Shown here in pieces: positions 1 to 7,505 of a stretch of 7,592 bases of DNA (its first letter is position 1; each line of letters opens with the position of its first letter). Origin of the DNA: Rhodothermales bacterium (GTDB lineage Bacteria; Bacteroidota; Rhodothermia; Rhodothermales; UBA10348); assembly GCA_013003255.1 (NCBI GenBank), contig JABDJZ010000497.1, positions 1 through 7,592 of the forward strand, written 5' to 3'. A model generated the notes under the pieces. The model was not told the DNA's origin. It did not search any database and was given only the letters and a program-made list of their open reading frames with translations. Made by a program: the position numbers and the translations under genes.

Positions 1-86
1 CGTTTATGCAGATCGCGTGTGGGCAGTCAGCGCCGCGCCCGGGGGCCCAGGGGCTCATCGCCCGCGGGACCACCCCACCCCAGACT

Positions 87-896
87 TCACGGCACGAAGC
101 TTCGCACCGGCGACGTAGAGTTCTCAGTCCGGACCCACACTACATCCGGAAAACGTCCTCGAAGGAAATCGAGAAGGAGTTCCTCCGTCACAGCCTCAGA
201 TTCGTAGTGGCCCACATCCAGATAGGCGATGGCCGAGTGCCCATCGGGGTCCAGGGCGTCGAAGAACTGGTGGTACTTCACATCCGCGGTCACGTAGGCG
301 TCCGCGCCGGCCTCCAGGGCGACCGGCAGAAAGCTGCTACCTGACCCGCCGCAAACGGCCACTTTCTCCACGGTGGCATCCGCATCGGTCACATGGCGGA
401 GTGACGAAAGCCCAAGTGCGTCCGTCACATACTTCAGGAAGGCATCGCCGTAAAGCGGCTTTTCGAGCATGCCGATGGCGCCGAGACCAGCTTCGGGATC
501 GTCCTGCGTCACCTGCAGAAACTGGACCTCACGCAGTCCCAGTTGACGGGCCAAGGCAAAGGAGACCCCGCCGCGAGCCGCGTCCAGGTTGGTATGAATC
601 GCGTAATGCGCGATCCCCTTCTCGGCGAGCGCCAGTGCCATCGACCCCACGAGCGTCGACGGGCTGATGGATTTGATGGGCGCGAAGAACAGGGGATGGT
701 GGGTGATAATCAGTCCCGCACCCCGCGATTCCGCCTCTTCAATGACCGCCGGGGTCAAATCCAGCGCCACAATGACAGCCTCGACCGACCTGTCCGGTCT
801 TCCAAGCTGCAGCCCGGAGTTGTCATAGGACTCGGCCGTCGAGGTCGGAGCCCACGCCTCCAGAGCTTCGGTAATGTCGGCTATGCGCACACTCAT
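87..896 (-). CDS. Nif3/YbgI-family dinuclear metal-binding protein
   Basis: This 269-residue protein is a complete Nif3-like (DUF34, YbgI) family member. The family folds into two similar alpha/beta halves, forms a ring-shaped hexamer and binds two metal ions per subunit; its physiological role remains unsettled, and annotations as GTP cyclohydrolase I type 2 are doubtful. Expected ligands are visible by position: the HH pair at residues 66-67 within GLIITHHPLFF, Asp105 in HTNLDAARGG, and His230 and Glu234 in GHYESE. The length matches short members such as E. coli YbgI (about 247 residues), so the extra PII/CutA-like insert of longer homologues is absent. The start is chosen because its ATG overlaps the stop of the upstream transporter gene (ATGA), which suggests coupled translation, and because conserved sequence begins right after it. 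It is the last gene of a two-gene unit. Family assignment is secure; function is not. Confidence 0.95.
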   Translation of the reverse strand: MSVRIADITEALEAWAPTSTAESYDNSGLQLGRPDRSVEAVIVALDLTPAVIEEAESRGAGLIITHHPLFFAPIKSISPSTLVGSMALALAEKGIAHYAIHTNLDAARGGVSFALARQLGLREVQFLQVTQDDPEAGLGAIGMLEKPLYGDAFLKYVTDALGLSSLRHVTDADATVEKVAVCGGSGSSFLPVALEAGADAYVTADVKYHQFFDALDPDGHSAIAYLDVGHYESEAVTEELLLDFLRGRFPDVVWVRTENSTSPVRSFVP

Positions 897-2179
897 CCTT
901 CTGCTGCCAGTGCCTTCGCCGTCTCCATGCCCTCCTGCTCATTGACCTTGGCCAGAAGAACCGCACCCACGATGAAAAACAGGATTACCACGGAGACGCC
1001 GGCGCGCTGACCGTAGGCGGCCGTGAGTGCTCCGAGGGCCAGCGGACCAGCGAAGGCCGTGGCTTTCCCGGAGAAGGCGTAGAAGCCGAAGAACTCGTTC
1101 TCCCTGCCGTCCGGGATGAAACGACCCATCAGAGAGCGGCTGGCAGCCTGATTGGGCCCGGCCAGGAGCCCGACCAGTACCGCAGAGGCCCAGAATACAC
1201 TCGGACTCTCAGTCACCACGGCCAGAATAGCCGCAACGATGAGGCCGGCAAGGGACATGAAAATGGTGGATCGACCGCCCACCTTGTCATCCACGAACCC
1301 GAAGAGCCAGGCACCGGCCCCGGCGGCCACGTTCAGCACGATACCGAAGAGGAACATGTCCTCCGTTTCGAATCCAAACGTGCCCGTGGCGTAGATGGCG
1401 CCGAAGGCAAAAATGGTGACGATGCCGTCATTGTAGACCAGTCGCGCCAGCAAGAGCCAGAACAGGTTCTTCAGGGTTCGGATCTGCGCGAAAGTGGACT
1501 TGATCTCCTGGGCCGCGCCTTTGAAGAGTTCCAGCGAGCTGGGGCGGTTCTCGACCGGCTCGTCGCGCACCCAGAGAAACATTGGAATGCTGAAGAGGGC
1601 GAACCAGCCGGCCACCAGCAGGGAGGTGGCTCTGATATGCTCGCCGGCCTCCTTGTCCAGGCCAAAAGGTGCCTGTTCGGGGGCCACGAACACGTAGAAG
1701 CCCATCATCAGGCAGAGCAGACCACCGACATAGCCGAGTGCCCAGCCGCTTCCGGAGATCCGGCCGATGTTCTCGGGCGTGGCCAGATCGGGGAGGTAGG
1801 CGTTGTAGAACACGTTCGCCATCTCGAAGGCCACGTTGGCTATCACGAATGCGGACAGCGCGAACAGCACCTGCCCGGGCACCGGGAAGTAGAGGAGCAC
1901 CGATCCGCCGACGCAGACCACGGTTGCCGTGAGCAGGTAGCGTCGGCGGAGACCACCCTTGTCCGCCATGGCTCCCAGGAACGGAGAACATACCGCGACG
2001 ATAATGGCCGAAAGACCTACGGCCATTGACCACTGAGCCGTTCCGGTGTCCGAGTCGGACGCGATGGCCTCAGTGAAATAGGACGCGTAAATGAACGTGA
2101 CGACCAGCGTCGTGAAGGCCGAATTGGCGAAGTCATACAGCGACCAGCTGAAGATTTCGCGTCGCGAAGACTGGGCCAT
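893..2179 (-). CDS. MFS transporter, UMF1 family (Atg22-related)
   Basis: This 428-residue, very hydrophobic protein should be an inner-membrane carrier with about 12 transmembrane helices. It matches the UMF1 branch of the major facilitator superfamily, related to yeast vacuolar effluxer Atg22. Signature stretches are the N-terminal SWSLYDFANSAF (residues 11-22), FYNAYLPDLATPENIGRISG (124-143) followed by GWALGYVGG (145-153), RDEP (205-208) at the central cytoplasmic loop, and GRFIPDGRENEFFGFYAFSGK (about 352-372) in the C-terminal half. Length is normal for the family and no frame break is seen. Bacterial members have no well-defined substrate, so none is proposed; Atg22 exports amino acids in yeast. 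A 60-base gap with a likely terminator separates it from the upstream PLP-enzyme gene, so it probably has its own promoter; no convincing one is visible. The leader before ATG has only a weak purine stretch (GAGAAAAA). It overlaps the Nif3-like gene by four bases. Confidence 0.93.
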   Translation of the reverse strand: MAQSSRREIFSWSLYDFANSAFTTLVVTFIYASYFTEAIASDSDTGTAQWSMAVGLSAIIVAVCSPFLGAMADKGGLRRRYLLTATVVCVGGSVLLYFPVPGQVLFALSAFVIANVAFEMANVFYNAYLPDLATPENIGRISGSGWALGYVGGLLCLMMGFYVFVAPEQAPFGLDKEAGEHIRATSLLVAGWFALFSIPMFLWVRDEPVENRPSSLELFKGAAQEIKSTFAQIRTLKNLFWLLLARLVYNDGIVTIFAFGAIYATGTFGFETEDMFLFGIVLNVAAGAGAWLFGFVDDKVGGRSTIFMSLAGLIVAAILAVVTESPSVFWASAVLVGLLAGPNQAASRSLMGRFIPDGRENEFFGFYAFSGKATAFAGPLALGALTAAYGQRAGVSVVILFFIVGAVLLAKVNEQEGMETAKALAAEG

Positions 2180-2221
2180 TTTTCTCGGGGTGGTGTTCCG
2201 GAAGGTAGGCCTGCGTGGTCG

Positions 2222-2246
2222 AAAAAATCCCGCTTCGGCTCAGGAT
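2222..2246 (-). terminator. Probable intrinsic terminator after the PLP-enzyme gene
   Basis: On the minus strand the sequence reads ATCCTG, an eight-base loop, CGGGAT, then a run of T. The arms (2246-2241 and 2232-2227) form six pairs, one of them T-G, and the hairpin is followed directly by five T residues (the six-T run begins with the last base of the stem). The 5' arm contains part of the TGA stop of the PLP-enzyme gene, so the terminator overlaps the coding end. It separates the three-gene glycosyltransferase operon from the transporter/Nif3 pair. The stem is short, so partial readthrough is plausible. Confidence 0.5.
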
Positions 2247-3415
2247 GTCTGGAGATCGCTCAGTGCCTCAACCAGCGCCTCAATCTCTTCCACCGTGTTG
2301 TAGTAGTGAACGGAAGCCCGCACCATGTCGGGAAGACCCCGATTCAAGGCATCGAGCAATGCACCCGAAGGGACTGCGACCGAGGTGTTGATCCCTTGGG
2401 CGAGGAGGGCGGACTTGATCTCGGTGGCGTCCCGTTTCCGATGGCTGAAGGTCACGGTACCGGATTTGACCAGCCCCGAGTCGTGCACCGTGATGTCGGG
2501 AATCTCCCGCAGCGCGGAGCGAAGCGTGCCTGCCAACCCGTCCACGCGGCTGCGGATGGCGGCAAGTCCAATGTCCTGGGCGTACCGGACGGCCACACCG
2601 AGTCCAATCTTGCCGGCGAAGTTGATCTCCCACGTTTCGAAACGACGGTGATCAGCGTGCAGCCTATAGCTGTCAGGAGTGGTCCAGTCGGCGGCGTGAA
2701 GGTCCAGAAACGGTGGTTCGAGCTGGTCAATGAACGGTTGCCTCACATACAGGAATCCGGTCCCCCGTGGGCCTCGGATGAACTTCCTGCCGGTGGCCGA
2801 CAGGGCATCACACCCCAACTCGTCCACGTTGAGCGGCATCTGCCCGGCCGACTGACAGGCATCCAGCAGAAAGGGGATCCCGTGCTTGCGGGCCACCTTG
2901 CCGACCTCGGCCGCCGGATTAACCAGGCCACCATTGGTCGGAATGTGGGTCAGACAGATGATGCGCGTCCGGGAGTCGATGAGTTTCTCGAGCGCGTCGA
3001 CGTCTACCTGCCCATGCTCATCGTCCGGCGCCACGTCGATGTGAAGGTCCATCTTCCGGGCTCGCTGGAGCATTCCGATGAAGTTGGACGCGTAGCTGGC
3101 CCGCGCAGTCAGAATGCGGTCGCCAGGCTTGAAATCCATGCCGAAAAACACGGCGCCCCACGCACGGGTGGCGTTGTCCACGAAGGCGATCTCCTCTGAC
3201 GAGGCCCCCAACATATCGGCCACTGCCCGGTGTGTGTCCTCGAGGGCACCCTTGGCGTGGGCAGCGGCCTCGTATCCTCCGATTCGCGCCTCCAGTTCAA
3301 GGTGGCGAAGCTGGGCGTCGAGAACGGGTTGGGGCATCAGTGCTGCGCCTGCATTATTGAAATGCGTGACGTGGGCGCAGCCCGGAGTCTCGGCCCGGAG
3401 CCGGTCAATGTTCAT
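2240..3415 (-). CDS. Class V aminotransferase-fold PLP enzyme (SufS/EgtE-like, no catalytic Cys seen)
   Basis: This 391-residue protein is a full-length fold-type I PLP enzyme of the class V aminotransferase/cysteine desulfurase superfamily. The Schiff-base lysine is Lys211 in SATGRKFIRGPRGTGFLY. Asp185 and Gln188 in LLDACQSAG should contact the cofactor ring, His157 (LTHIPTNGG) should stack on it, and Arg366 (VRASVHYYNT) should bind a substrate carboxylate. The N-terminal FNNAGAALMP (19-28) and DNATRAW (80-86) are also typical. The C-terminal loop that carries the active-site cysteine in SufS/IscS reads VAVPSGALLDAL here (347-358) and has none, so a standard persulfide-forming desulfurase is unlikely. 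Lyases or epimerases of the same superfamily (ergothioneine EgtE-type C-S lyase, isopenicillin N epimerase-like) are alternatives. The ATG lies two bases after the stop of the preceding glycosyltransferase-like gene with no Shine-Dalgarno sequence, implying coupling. Superfamily is sure; reaction unknown. Confidence 0.92.
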   Translation of the reverse strand: MNIDRLRAETPGCAHVTHFNNAGAALMPQPVLDAQLRHLELEARIGGYEAAAHAKGALEDTHRAVADMLGASSEEIAFVDNATRAWGAVFFGMDFKPGDRILTARASYASNFIGMLQRARKMDLHIDVAPDDEHGQVDVDALEKLIDSRTRIICLTHIPTNGGLVNPAAEVGKVARKHGIPFLLDACQSAGQMPLNVDELGCDALSATGRKFIRGPRGTGFLYVRQPFIDQLEPPFLDLHAADWTTPDSYRLHADHRRFETWEINFAGKIGLGVAVRYAQDIGLAAIRSRVDGLAGTLRSALREIPDITVHDSGLVKSGTVTFSHRKRDATEIKSALLAQGINTSVAVPSGALLDALNRGLPDMVRASVHYYNTVEEIEALVEALSDLQTS

Positions 3416-3417
3416 GC

Positions 3418-4722
3418 TCAGGCGGCCAGATCGATGACGAGGTTGACCAGACGGGTGGTGGCCTGTCCGTCGTGGCCGTGGTTCAGCTCGGGTAGGGCGG
3501 CTTCCGCCGCGTCGTGCAGTTCGGTCACGTACGCGGGATCGGTGATGATCCGGTCGAGGACGGTTCCCAACTCGTGTGCATTGCTGGCGTAAGCCACGCC
3601 GTCATCAGGCGAGTAGAAGGAGCGGAAGGGGGACTCCTCGTCGGCAATCACGACGCAGGGCCGTCCCAGCAGCAGGACTTCGGTGATCATCGTGGAGGAT
3701 GCCTCGGGTATGATGACCGCGTCGGCCGCACGAATCAGGACTGCCTTTTCTCGCACGATGGACGTCTCCGAATAATCCACGTGGATGAGGTTGGCGCCAT
3801 GGGCCGTGAACCAGTCGCGGTAGGCAGTCAGTTCGTCTTGCGTTGGGCGCCTGCCCGGCTTCTGACGGGACTCGCCAGGATGCGGTCTCACGCCCAGGAG
3901 CGGCTGCGGAATCAACTTCCCGACGGCCGAAGCAACCATCTCGTTGGCCCGCATTACCCGTTGGGCTTCGGAGGCAAAGAAGAGCGTTGATCCAGGCGAA
4001 TACGAGCCGGCGTACAGCAGGAATGGAATGTCGCGTGGAAGCCCGAGGGCGTCTTTTGCGGCATCCCTGTCCGGGCGGTTGATGGGTGAGTACAGCCCGT
4101 CCCAGTGGGGCGCTCCGGTCAGGTGGATGTGATCGGGATCCCCGGCGCGCTCTCGCGCAACTTCCCGTTCGCGGGCTCCGAATGCGGCAAAGTGCCAGTC
4201 GATGGGTGGGGGGACCAGATCGCTGTCCCATGGCGGGTTGCCGTGCGAGATCTCAATCACAGGAATGCCGGCGCGGTCAGCCACCTGCTGAATCATGCGT
4301 TGGCCGGACGAGAGACAGGATCGCATGACCACTGCCCGGAGGTCAGTCTGGTCTATGACATGGCTCATGATGTTGGCCACGAGGATCTGATTCTCGACGA
4401 TGGTCAGGAGCGATCGGGCCAGATCAGCACCGCCCGAGATGAGCAGGTTGCCTGGAGCGGCATCGAACGCCTGGACCGCCTCCAGGCTCTTGATGGTGGA
4501 GGAGAAGCGTCCGATCACGTCGCGGGCCTGGTCCCGGGCGGCGGCCTGGTCAGCGGCCGTTGCAAACTCCAAAAACCCCCGAGCCTCGACACCGGAAGCC
4601 GCAAGCCGCGATCGCATTCCGGCCTGGTTCATGATGGGCCGAACGCCGCGTGAGGCGGCGCCCTCAATCAGGGGCAGGTATTCCTCGAACCCGAAGTCAA
4701 AGAAGAGAACTTCGCCTTTCAT
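3418..4722 (-). CDS. GT-B-fold glycosyl/glycerophosphotransferase-like protein
   Basis: This 434-residue protein resembles the GT-B superfamily that includes CDP-glycerol glycerophosphotransferases, capsule synthesis proteins and UDP-GlcNAc 2-epimerases. Two Rossmann-like halves are suggested: about 1-215, beginning VLFFDFGFEEYLPLIEGA, and about 220-434, beginning at FLLYAGS. Visible motifs are ISHGNPPW (His160-Gly161, comparable to the QHG-type loop), TGAPHWDGL (His206), GVRPHPGES (278-285), and PEASSTMITEVLLLGRP (339-355), which is the usual nucleotide/phosphate-binding segment of this group. No signal peptide or membrane helix is apparent, so it probably acts at the cytoplasmic side of surface glycan assembly. 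The start overlaps the stop of the large glycosyltransferase gene (ATGA), and GGAGA lies about eight bases upstream as a plausible ribosome site. Donor and acceptor cannot be read from the sequence. The fold assignment is fairly sure, the precise activity is not. Confidence 0.75.
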   Translation of the reverse strand: MKGEVLFFDFGFEEYLPLIEGAASRGVRPIMNQAGMRSRLAASGVEARGFLEFATAADQAAARDQARDVIGRFSSTIKSLEAVQAFDAAPGNLLISGGADLARSLLTIVENQILVANIMSHVIDQTDLRAVVMRSCLSSGQRMIQQVADRAGIPVIEISHGNPPWDSDLVPPPIDWHFAAFGAREREVARERAGDPDHIHLTGAPHWDGLYSPINRPDRDAAKDALGLPRDIPFLLYAGSYSPGSTLFFASEAQRVMRANEMVASAVGKLIPQPLLGVRPHPGESRQKPGRRPTQDELTAYRDWFTAHGANLIHVDYSETSIVREKAVLIRAADAVIIPEASSTMITEVLLLGRPCVVIADEESPFRSFYSPDDGVAYASNAHELGTVLDRIITDPAYVTELHDAAEAALPELNHGHDGQATTRLVNLVIDLAA

Positions 4723-7418
4723 GTGACTTTCTCCGGCTCGCGAGCGGTTAGCCAGGCCTTTATGAGATGGGGCGTCAGGTCGAAATCCATGCCGGCGGCC
4801 AGGTTGATGCCGTCAACAGTCATCGCGTCAGCCCAGGCAGGCACGTCCGCCCATGTAGCGGCGATCTGGCGAACGCTTCGAGTGGCTTCGCGGGCGTCCT
4901 GGCCTACCGTGGCACCGCCGTGGGCACCAAGTACCCGGGAGTACCGCTCCGGCGTGATGTATAGCACTGCCCCGCAGGACTCGCAGCGTTCCTGGCCGAT
5001 GGGGTGGCCACCAATGGTCTGCACCTGGAAGCGCGTGTTCGCCCGACAGGATGGACACCGGACCCGAAGGCGGGCATTCACCAGTTGGGGTTCGACCGAC
5101 AGGACATCCTCAATGGGAATCGGATCCATGGCGACGTTGTGCATCGCCACGCTCCTGATTAGTTCACTGATCTGCTCGACCTGGCTTTCCAGACTGTAGT
5201 TGTCCTGAATGAACGCCCGATAGGCCTCGGAGTCATATCGCTCGGAGCGGATGATCTCGACCGCTTCCTTGGTTGTCGAAAACAGGATGTCCTTCGGCCA
5301 CATGTCGGTGGCGAAGGGGAAATGGTGGACCAGCGGCTTGATGCCTCGCGCCATTGCCTCGGCAATGGAGTATCCAAAGCTCTCATGCAGACTGGTGGAC
5401 AGGATGTAGTTCTTGTCCTCAAGGAAGGCCGCGATATCGTCCTGCCAGGCGTACATCACCACATGGTCCGCGAGGCCAAGCAGTCTGATCTGGTAATTCC
5501 AATAGAGCTGGAGTACCGGGTCCTGGAATTTGCCCGCCACATGAAGTCGGTACCGGTCATCGATGTCCACCAGTTCCCTCAGGATTTGAAGGGCCATCTG
5601 CGGATTCTTGCGACCGTGGAGATACCCGATGAGGGCGATGTCAAATCCGGGGCTGCGGTCGATTAACTCGTACCGCGACATGTCGACGCCGTTGGGGATA
5701 TGCCGAATATGGGTGCGTTGCTCCAGGCCTGGCAGGGACTCACAGAGTATGGGCGTAAGGTGCTCGGCCACCACGGTCAGAGCATCAACGTTCTCCCAAT
5801 GAACCTTGAGCGGCATGTCGCTGAAGGCCTCGTAGCGATGCAGCCGACAGATCACACCCTTCTGGCGCGCGATGTCCTGCCGGCTGGCCCAGACAACCGG
5901 GTCGTTGCACCACTCGAACCAGCAGACATCACTCCAGGCCATCGCCGAGGTGATGTCGTTCTGGCTGGACACCACAAACTTCCTCGCGTCCATGAATGGG
6001 ACGAGTTCGCGGATGATGTCATTCAGGAACTGGTCCAGACCGGCCGACACCACGAACGCAACCCGCAGGTCTTCCACATCCGGGATCACTTCCAGGCCAG
6101 CCTCAGGCTGGGCCGCTGCCAAACGGTTGGTCAGTCGCGCGGCGGATTCCGTCTCTCCGGCCGCCTCAGCAATCTGGGCGAGCATGTGGAGTGCTTCCGG
6201 GTGCTCGGCCTCATGCACCAGAGCCGTGGACAACTGATTGACGGCCTCGTTGGGCTCCCGATCCAACCAGGCCAGTCGGGCCCGCATGACATGGAGTTCT
6301 GAGGGGCGTGGGAAGTCCTTCGGGCGCAGATCGGCCAGCATCGACTTCGCACCCTCGGTATCCCCGGCATCCAGGAAGGCTCCGACCGAACGCAGGAGTT
6401 GTTCCGGCGACTGCTTTGGAGACGCCGGCTTGAAATCAGCCAGCCGGCCCTTCAGGAGGGCCAATTCACGCGGTAGCCCCGCCTGATGGGTCAGCAGATG
6501 GCTCAATGCCTCGCGCTCTTCCCGGGTTGACTGTGGAGGCTCCGCACCTGCGAGTACTGACTCGAGGACGGCGAGCGTCCCAAGGCCGGCACCGTACACC
6601 GATTTGACCACCTGCGCCCGTTGGCGAACGATCCCCAGGAGGGTCTCGTCTCCAAGGTCCTCCAGTGCCTGGAGCAAGCGCCCACCGGCCAGAAGGGCCA
6701 GCAGGTTGACCACCACGCGCTCGGTGGACATGTTGGTTCGATGAGACAGCGATTTTGGGTGCTCTCTGCGCATGTAGGAGCCCACGGCGGGCACGCGAAT
6801 GACCGCATCAGGACGCGCTGCGCACAGCCGGCAAACAAGCAGGAAGTCCTCGCTGGTCCTGAACAGAGAACTGGCAAAGTGGGGGAGGGCATCCGCTCGG
6901 CGCATGACGCAGCCGGCCTGAAGCGCTCGCATTTCTCCGCCGAAGACAAGTTCGCGCAATAGCGCCCGGCCGGTCATGCCGTCGAAGACGCGGCGGTCAA
7001 ACTGGACCTTGTTCGGTTTGCCCGGTATGACAAACCGGACTTCGGGCATCACCGCGAACAGGGTATCCGGGTCGTTCGCCAGCGTCAGAGCCTCCGCGGC
7101 AAAAGCCGGGAAATCCCGGAGGTAGTCATCGTCTCCGCAGAGCGCAAAGAACTCAGTCCCGGCATGTTCTACGCCGTGTCTGGCGGCCTGTGCGGGGCCG
7201 CCGTTCTCCGCTTTGGCCGTGAACCCGATTCCGTGCTCCCGGGCGAGAGATTCCAATCGGACTTGCACCGCCGGCGAGGAGGCGTCATCGGAGATGAGCA
7301 GGGGAATGTCCTTCCACCGCCCCTGGCGGACATCCTCCTCAACGAACTCCGGCCTGTCATACGTGTGCATGACAACGGTCAGCTGAGCGGCAATCTGTTC
7401 TGGAGTCATGGGCGGCAT
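4719..7418 (-). CDS. Multidomain glycosyltransferase: GT2 - TPR - GT4 - zinc ribbon
   Basis: This 899-residue protein joins two transferase folds. Residues 12-226 form a GT-A (GT2-like) domain: TVVMHTYDRP, acidic pair Asp44-Asp45, the metal-binding DDD at 96-98 in LCGDDDYL, and Glu190-Asp191 in RTSEDFLL as likely catalytic base region. Residues about 336-440 form roughly three TPR-like helical pairs (for example ELHVMRARLAWLDREPNEAV). Residues about 450-760 form a GT-B (GT4-like) domain with HIPNGVDMSRY (573-583), GYLHGRKNP (598-606) and an E-x7-E motif, Glu679 to Glu687, in HESFGYSIAEAMARG. A zinc ribbon follows: Cys788/Cys791 and Cys812/Cys815. No signal peptide or membrane helix is seen, so it is probably cytoplasmic, perhaps adding two sugars in turn. 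It is first in its operon. ATG at 7418 is used; Met4 is an equally good start, since neither has a clear Shine-Dalgarno sequence. Domain calls are firm for the two transferases; acceptor unknown. Confidence 0.9.
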   Translation of the reverse strand: MPPMTPEQIAAQLTVVMHTYDRPEFVEEDVRQGRWKDIPLLISDDASSPAVQVRLESLAREHGIGFTAKAENGGPAQAARHGVEHAGTEFFALCGDDDYLRDFPAFAAEALTLANDPDTLFAVMPEVRFVIPGKPNKVQFDRRVFDGMTGRALLRELVFGGEMRALQAGCVMRRADALPHFASSLFRTSEDFLLVCRLCAARPDAVIRVPAVGSYMRREHPKSLSHRTNMSTERVVVNLLALLAGGRLLQALEDLGDETLLGIVRQRAQVVKSVYGAGLGTLAVLESVLAGAEPPQSTREEREALSHLLTHQAGLPRELALLKGRLADFKPASPKQSPEQLLRSVGAFLDAGDTEGAKSMLADLRPKDFPRPSELHVMRARLAWLDREPNEAVNQLSTALVHEAEHPEALHMLAQIAEAAGETESAARLTNRLAAAQPEAGLEVIPDVEDLRVAFVVSAGLDQFLNDIIRELVPFMDARKFVVSSQNDITSAMAWSDVCWFEWCNDPVVWASRQDIARQKGVICRLHRYEAFSDMPLKVHWENVDALTVVAEHLTPILCESLPGLEQRTHIRHIPNGVDMSRYELIDRSPGFDIALIGYLHGRKNPQMALQILRELVDIDDRYRLHVAGKFQDPVLQLYWNYQIRLLGLADHVVMYAWQDDIAAFLEDKNYILSTSLHESFGYSIAEAMARGIKPLVHHFPFATDMWPKDILFSTTKEAVEIIRSERYDSEAYRAFIQDNYSLESQVEQISELIRSVAMHNVAMDPIPIEDVLSVEPQLVNARLRVRCPSCRANTRFQVQTIGGHPIGQERCESCGAVLYITPERYSRVLGAHGGATVGQDAREATRSVRQIAATWADVPAWADAMTVDGINLAAGMDFDLTPHLIKAWLTAREPEKVT

Positions 7419-7443
7419 CGGTTGCCGGGAGTTTACGCCCGTC

Positions 7444-7478
7444 TTTGCAGAGATGCAGAGTGATGAGGGCTATCTTTC
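7444..7478 (+). promoter_or_regulatory. Possible promoter of the tRNA-Arg gene
   Basis: TTTG at 7444-7447 and TATCTTTC at 7471-7478 lie 28 to 62 bases before the tRNA. They resemble the Bacteroidota -33 TTTG and -7 TAnnTTTG elements, with 23 bases between them and the final G replaced by C. Read as a sigma70 promoter it would be TTGCAG and TATCTT with a long 20-base spacer. This is weak pattern evidence only. No good promoter for the divergent glycosyltransferase operon was recognised in the same gap; TAAACT on the minus strand shortly before its ATG is the best candidate but lacks a -35 partner. Confidence 0.25.
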
Positions 7479-7480
7479 CG

Positions 7481-7500
7481 GCCGCCGCCGCCAGATGGCG
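7481..7500 (+). repeat. GCC triplet run and small hairpin in the tRNA 5' leader
   Basis: Four GCC triplets (7481-7492) run into a small inverted repeat, CGCC-AGAT-GGCG (7489-7500), ending five bases before the mature tRNA. If transcription starts just upstream, this lies in the pre-tRNA leader removed by RNase P. It may be a chance product of high GC content. Confidence 0.35.
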
Positions 7501-7505
7501 CAGCA

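Noticed and set aside
1..86. GC-rich stretch after the Nif3-like gene with GCCC/GGGC inverted repeats, considered as a terminator
   Set aside because: No T-tract follows any of the possible stems in either direction, and such pairings are easily formed by chance at this GC content. No gene end or start could be supported in these bases.
1428..2033. A 201-codon minus-strand open frame overlapping the transporter gene in another frame
   Set aside because: It is out of frame with the UMF1 protein, arginine-rich and has no membrane helices or family signature.
2196..2203. TTCCGGAA palindrome between the PLP-enzyme and transporter genes, considered as an operator
   Set aside because: An eight-base palindrome is short, occurs once in this gap and has no matching copy at a defined promoter.
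2306..3199. A 297-codon open frame on the plus strand opposite the PLP-enzyme gene
   Set aside because: It is fully antisense to a gene with clear family motifs, its translation has no recognisable domain, and long antisense frames are expected in GC-rich coding DNA.
5700..6302. A 200-codon plus-strand open frame inside the large glycosyltransferase gene
   Set aside because: Its composition is that of a codon shadow, rich in Arg, His and Gly with no domain, and the opposite strand encodes the TPR/GT4 region in an unbroken frame.
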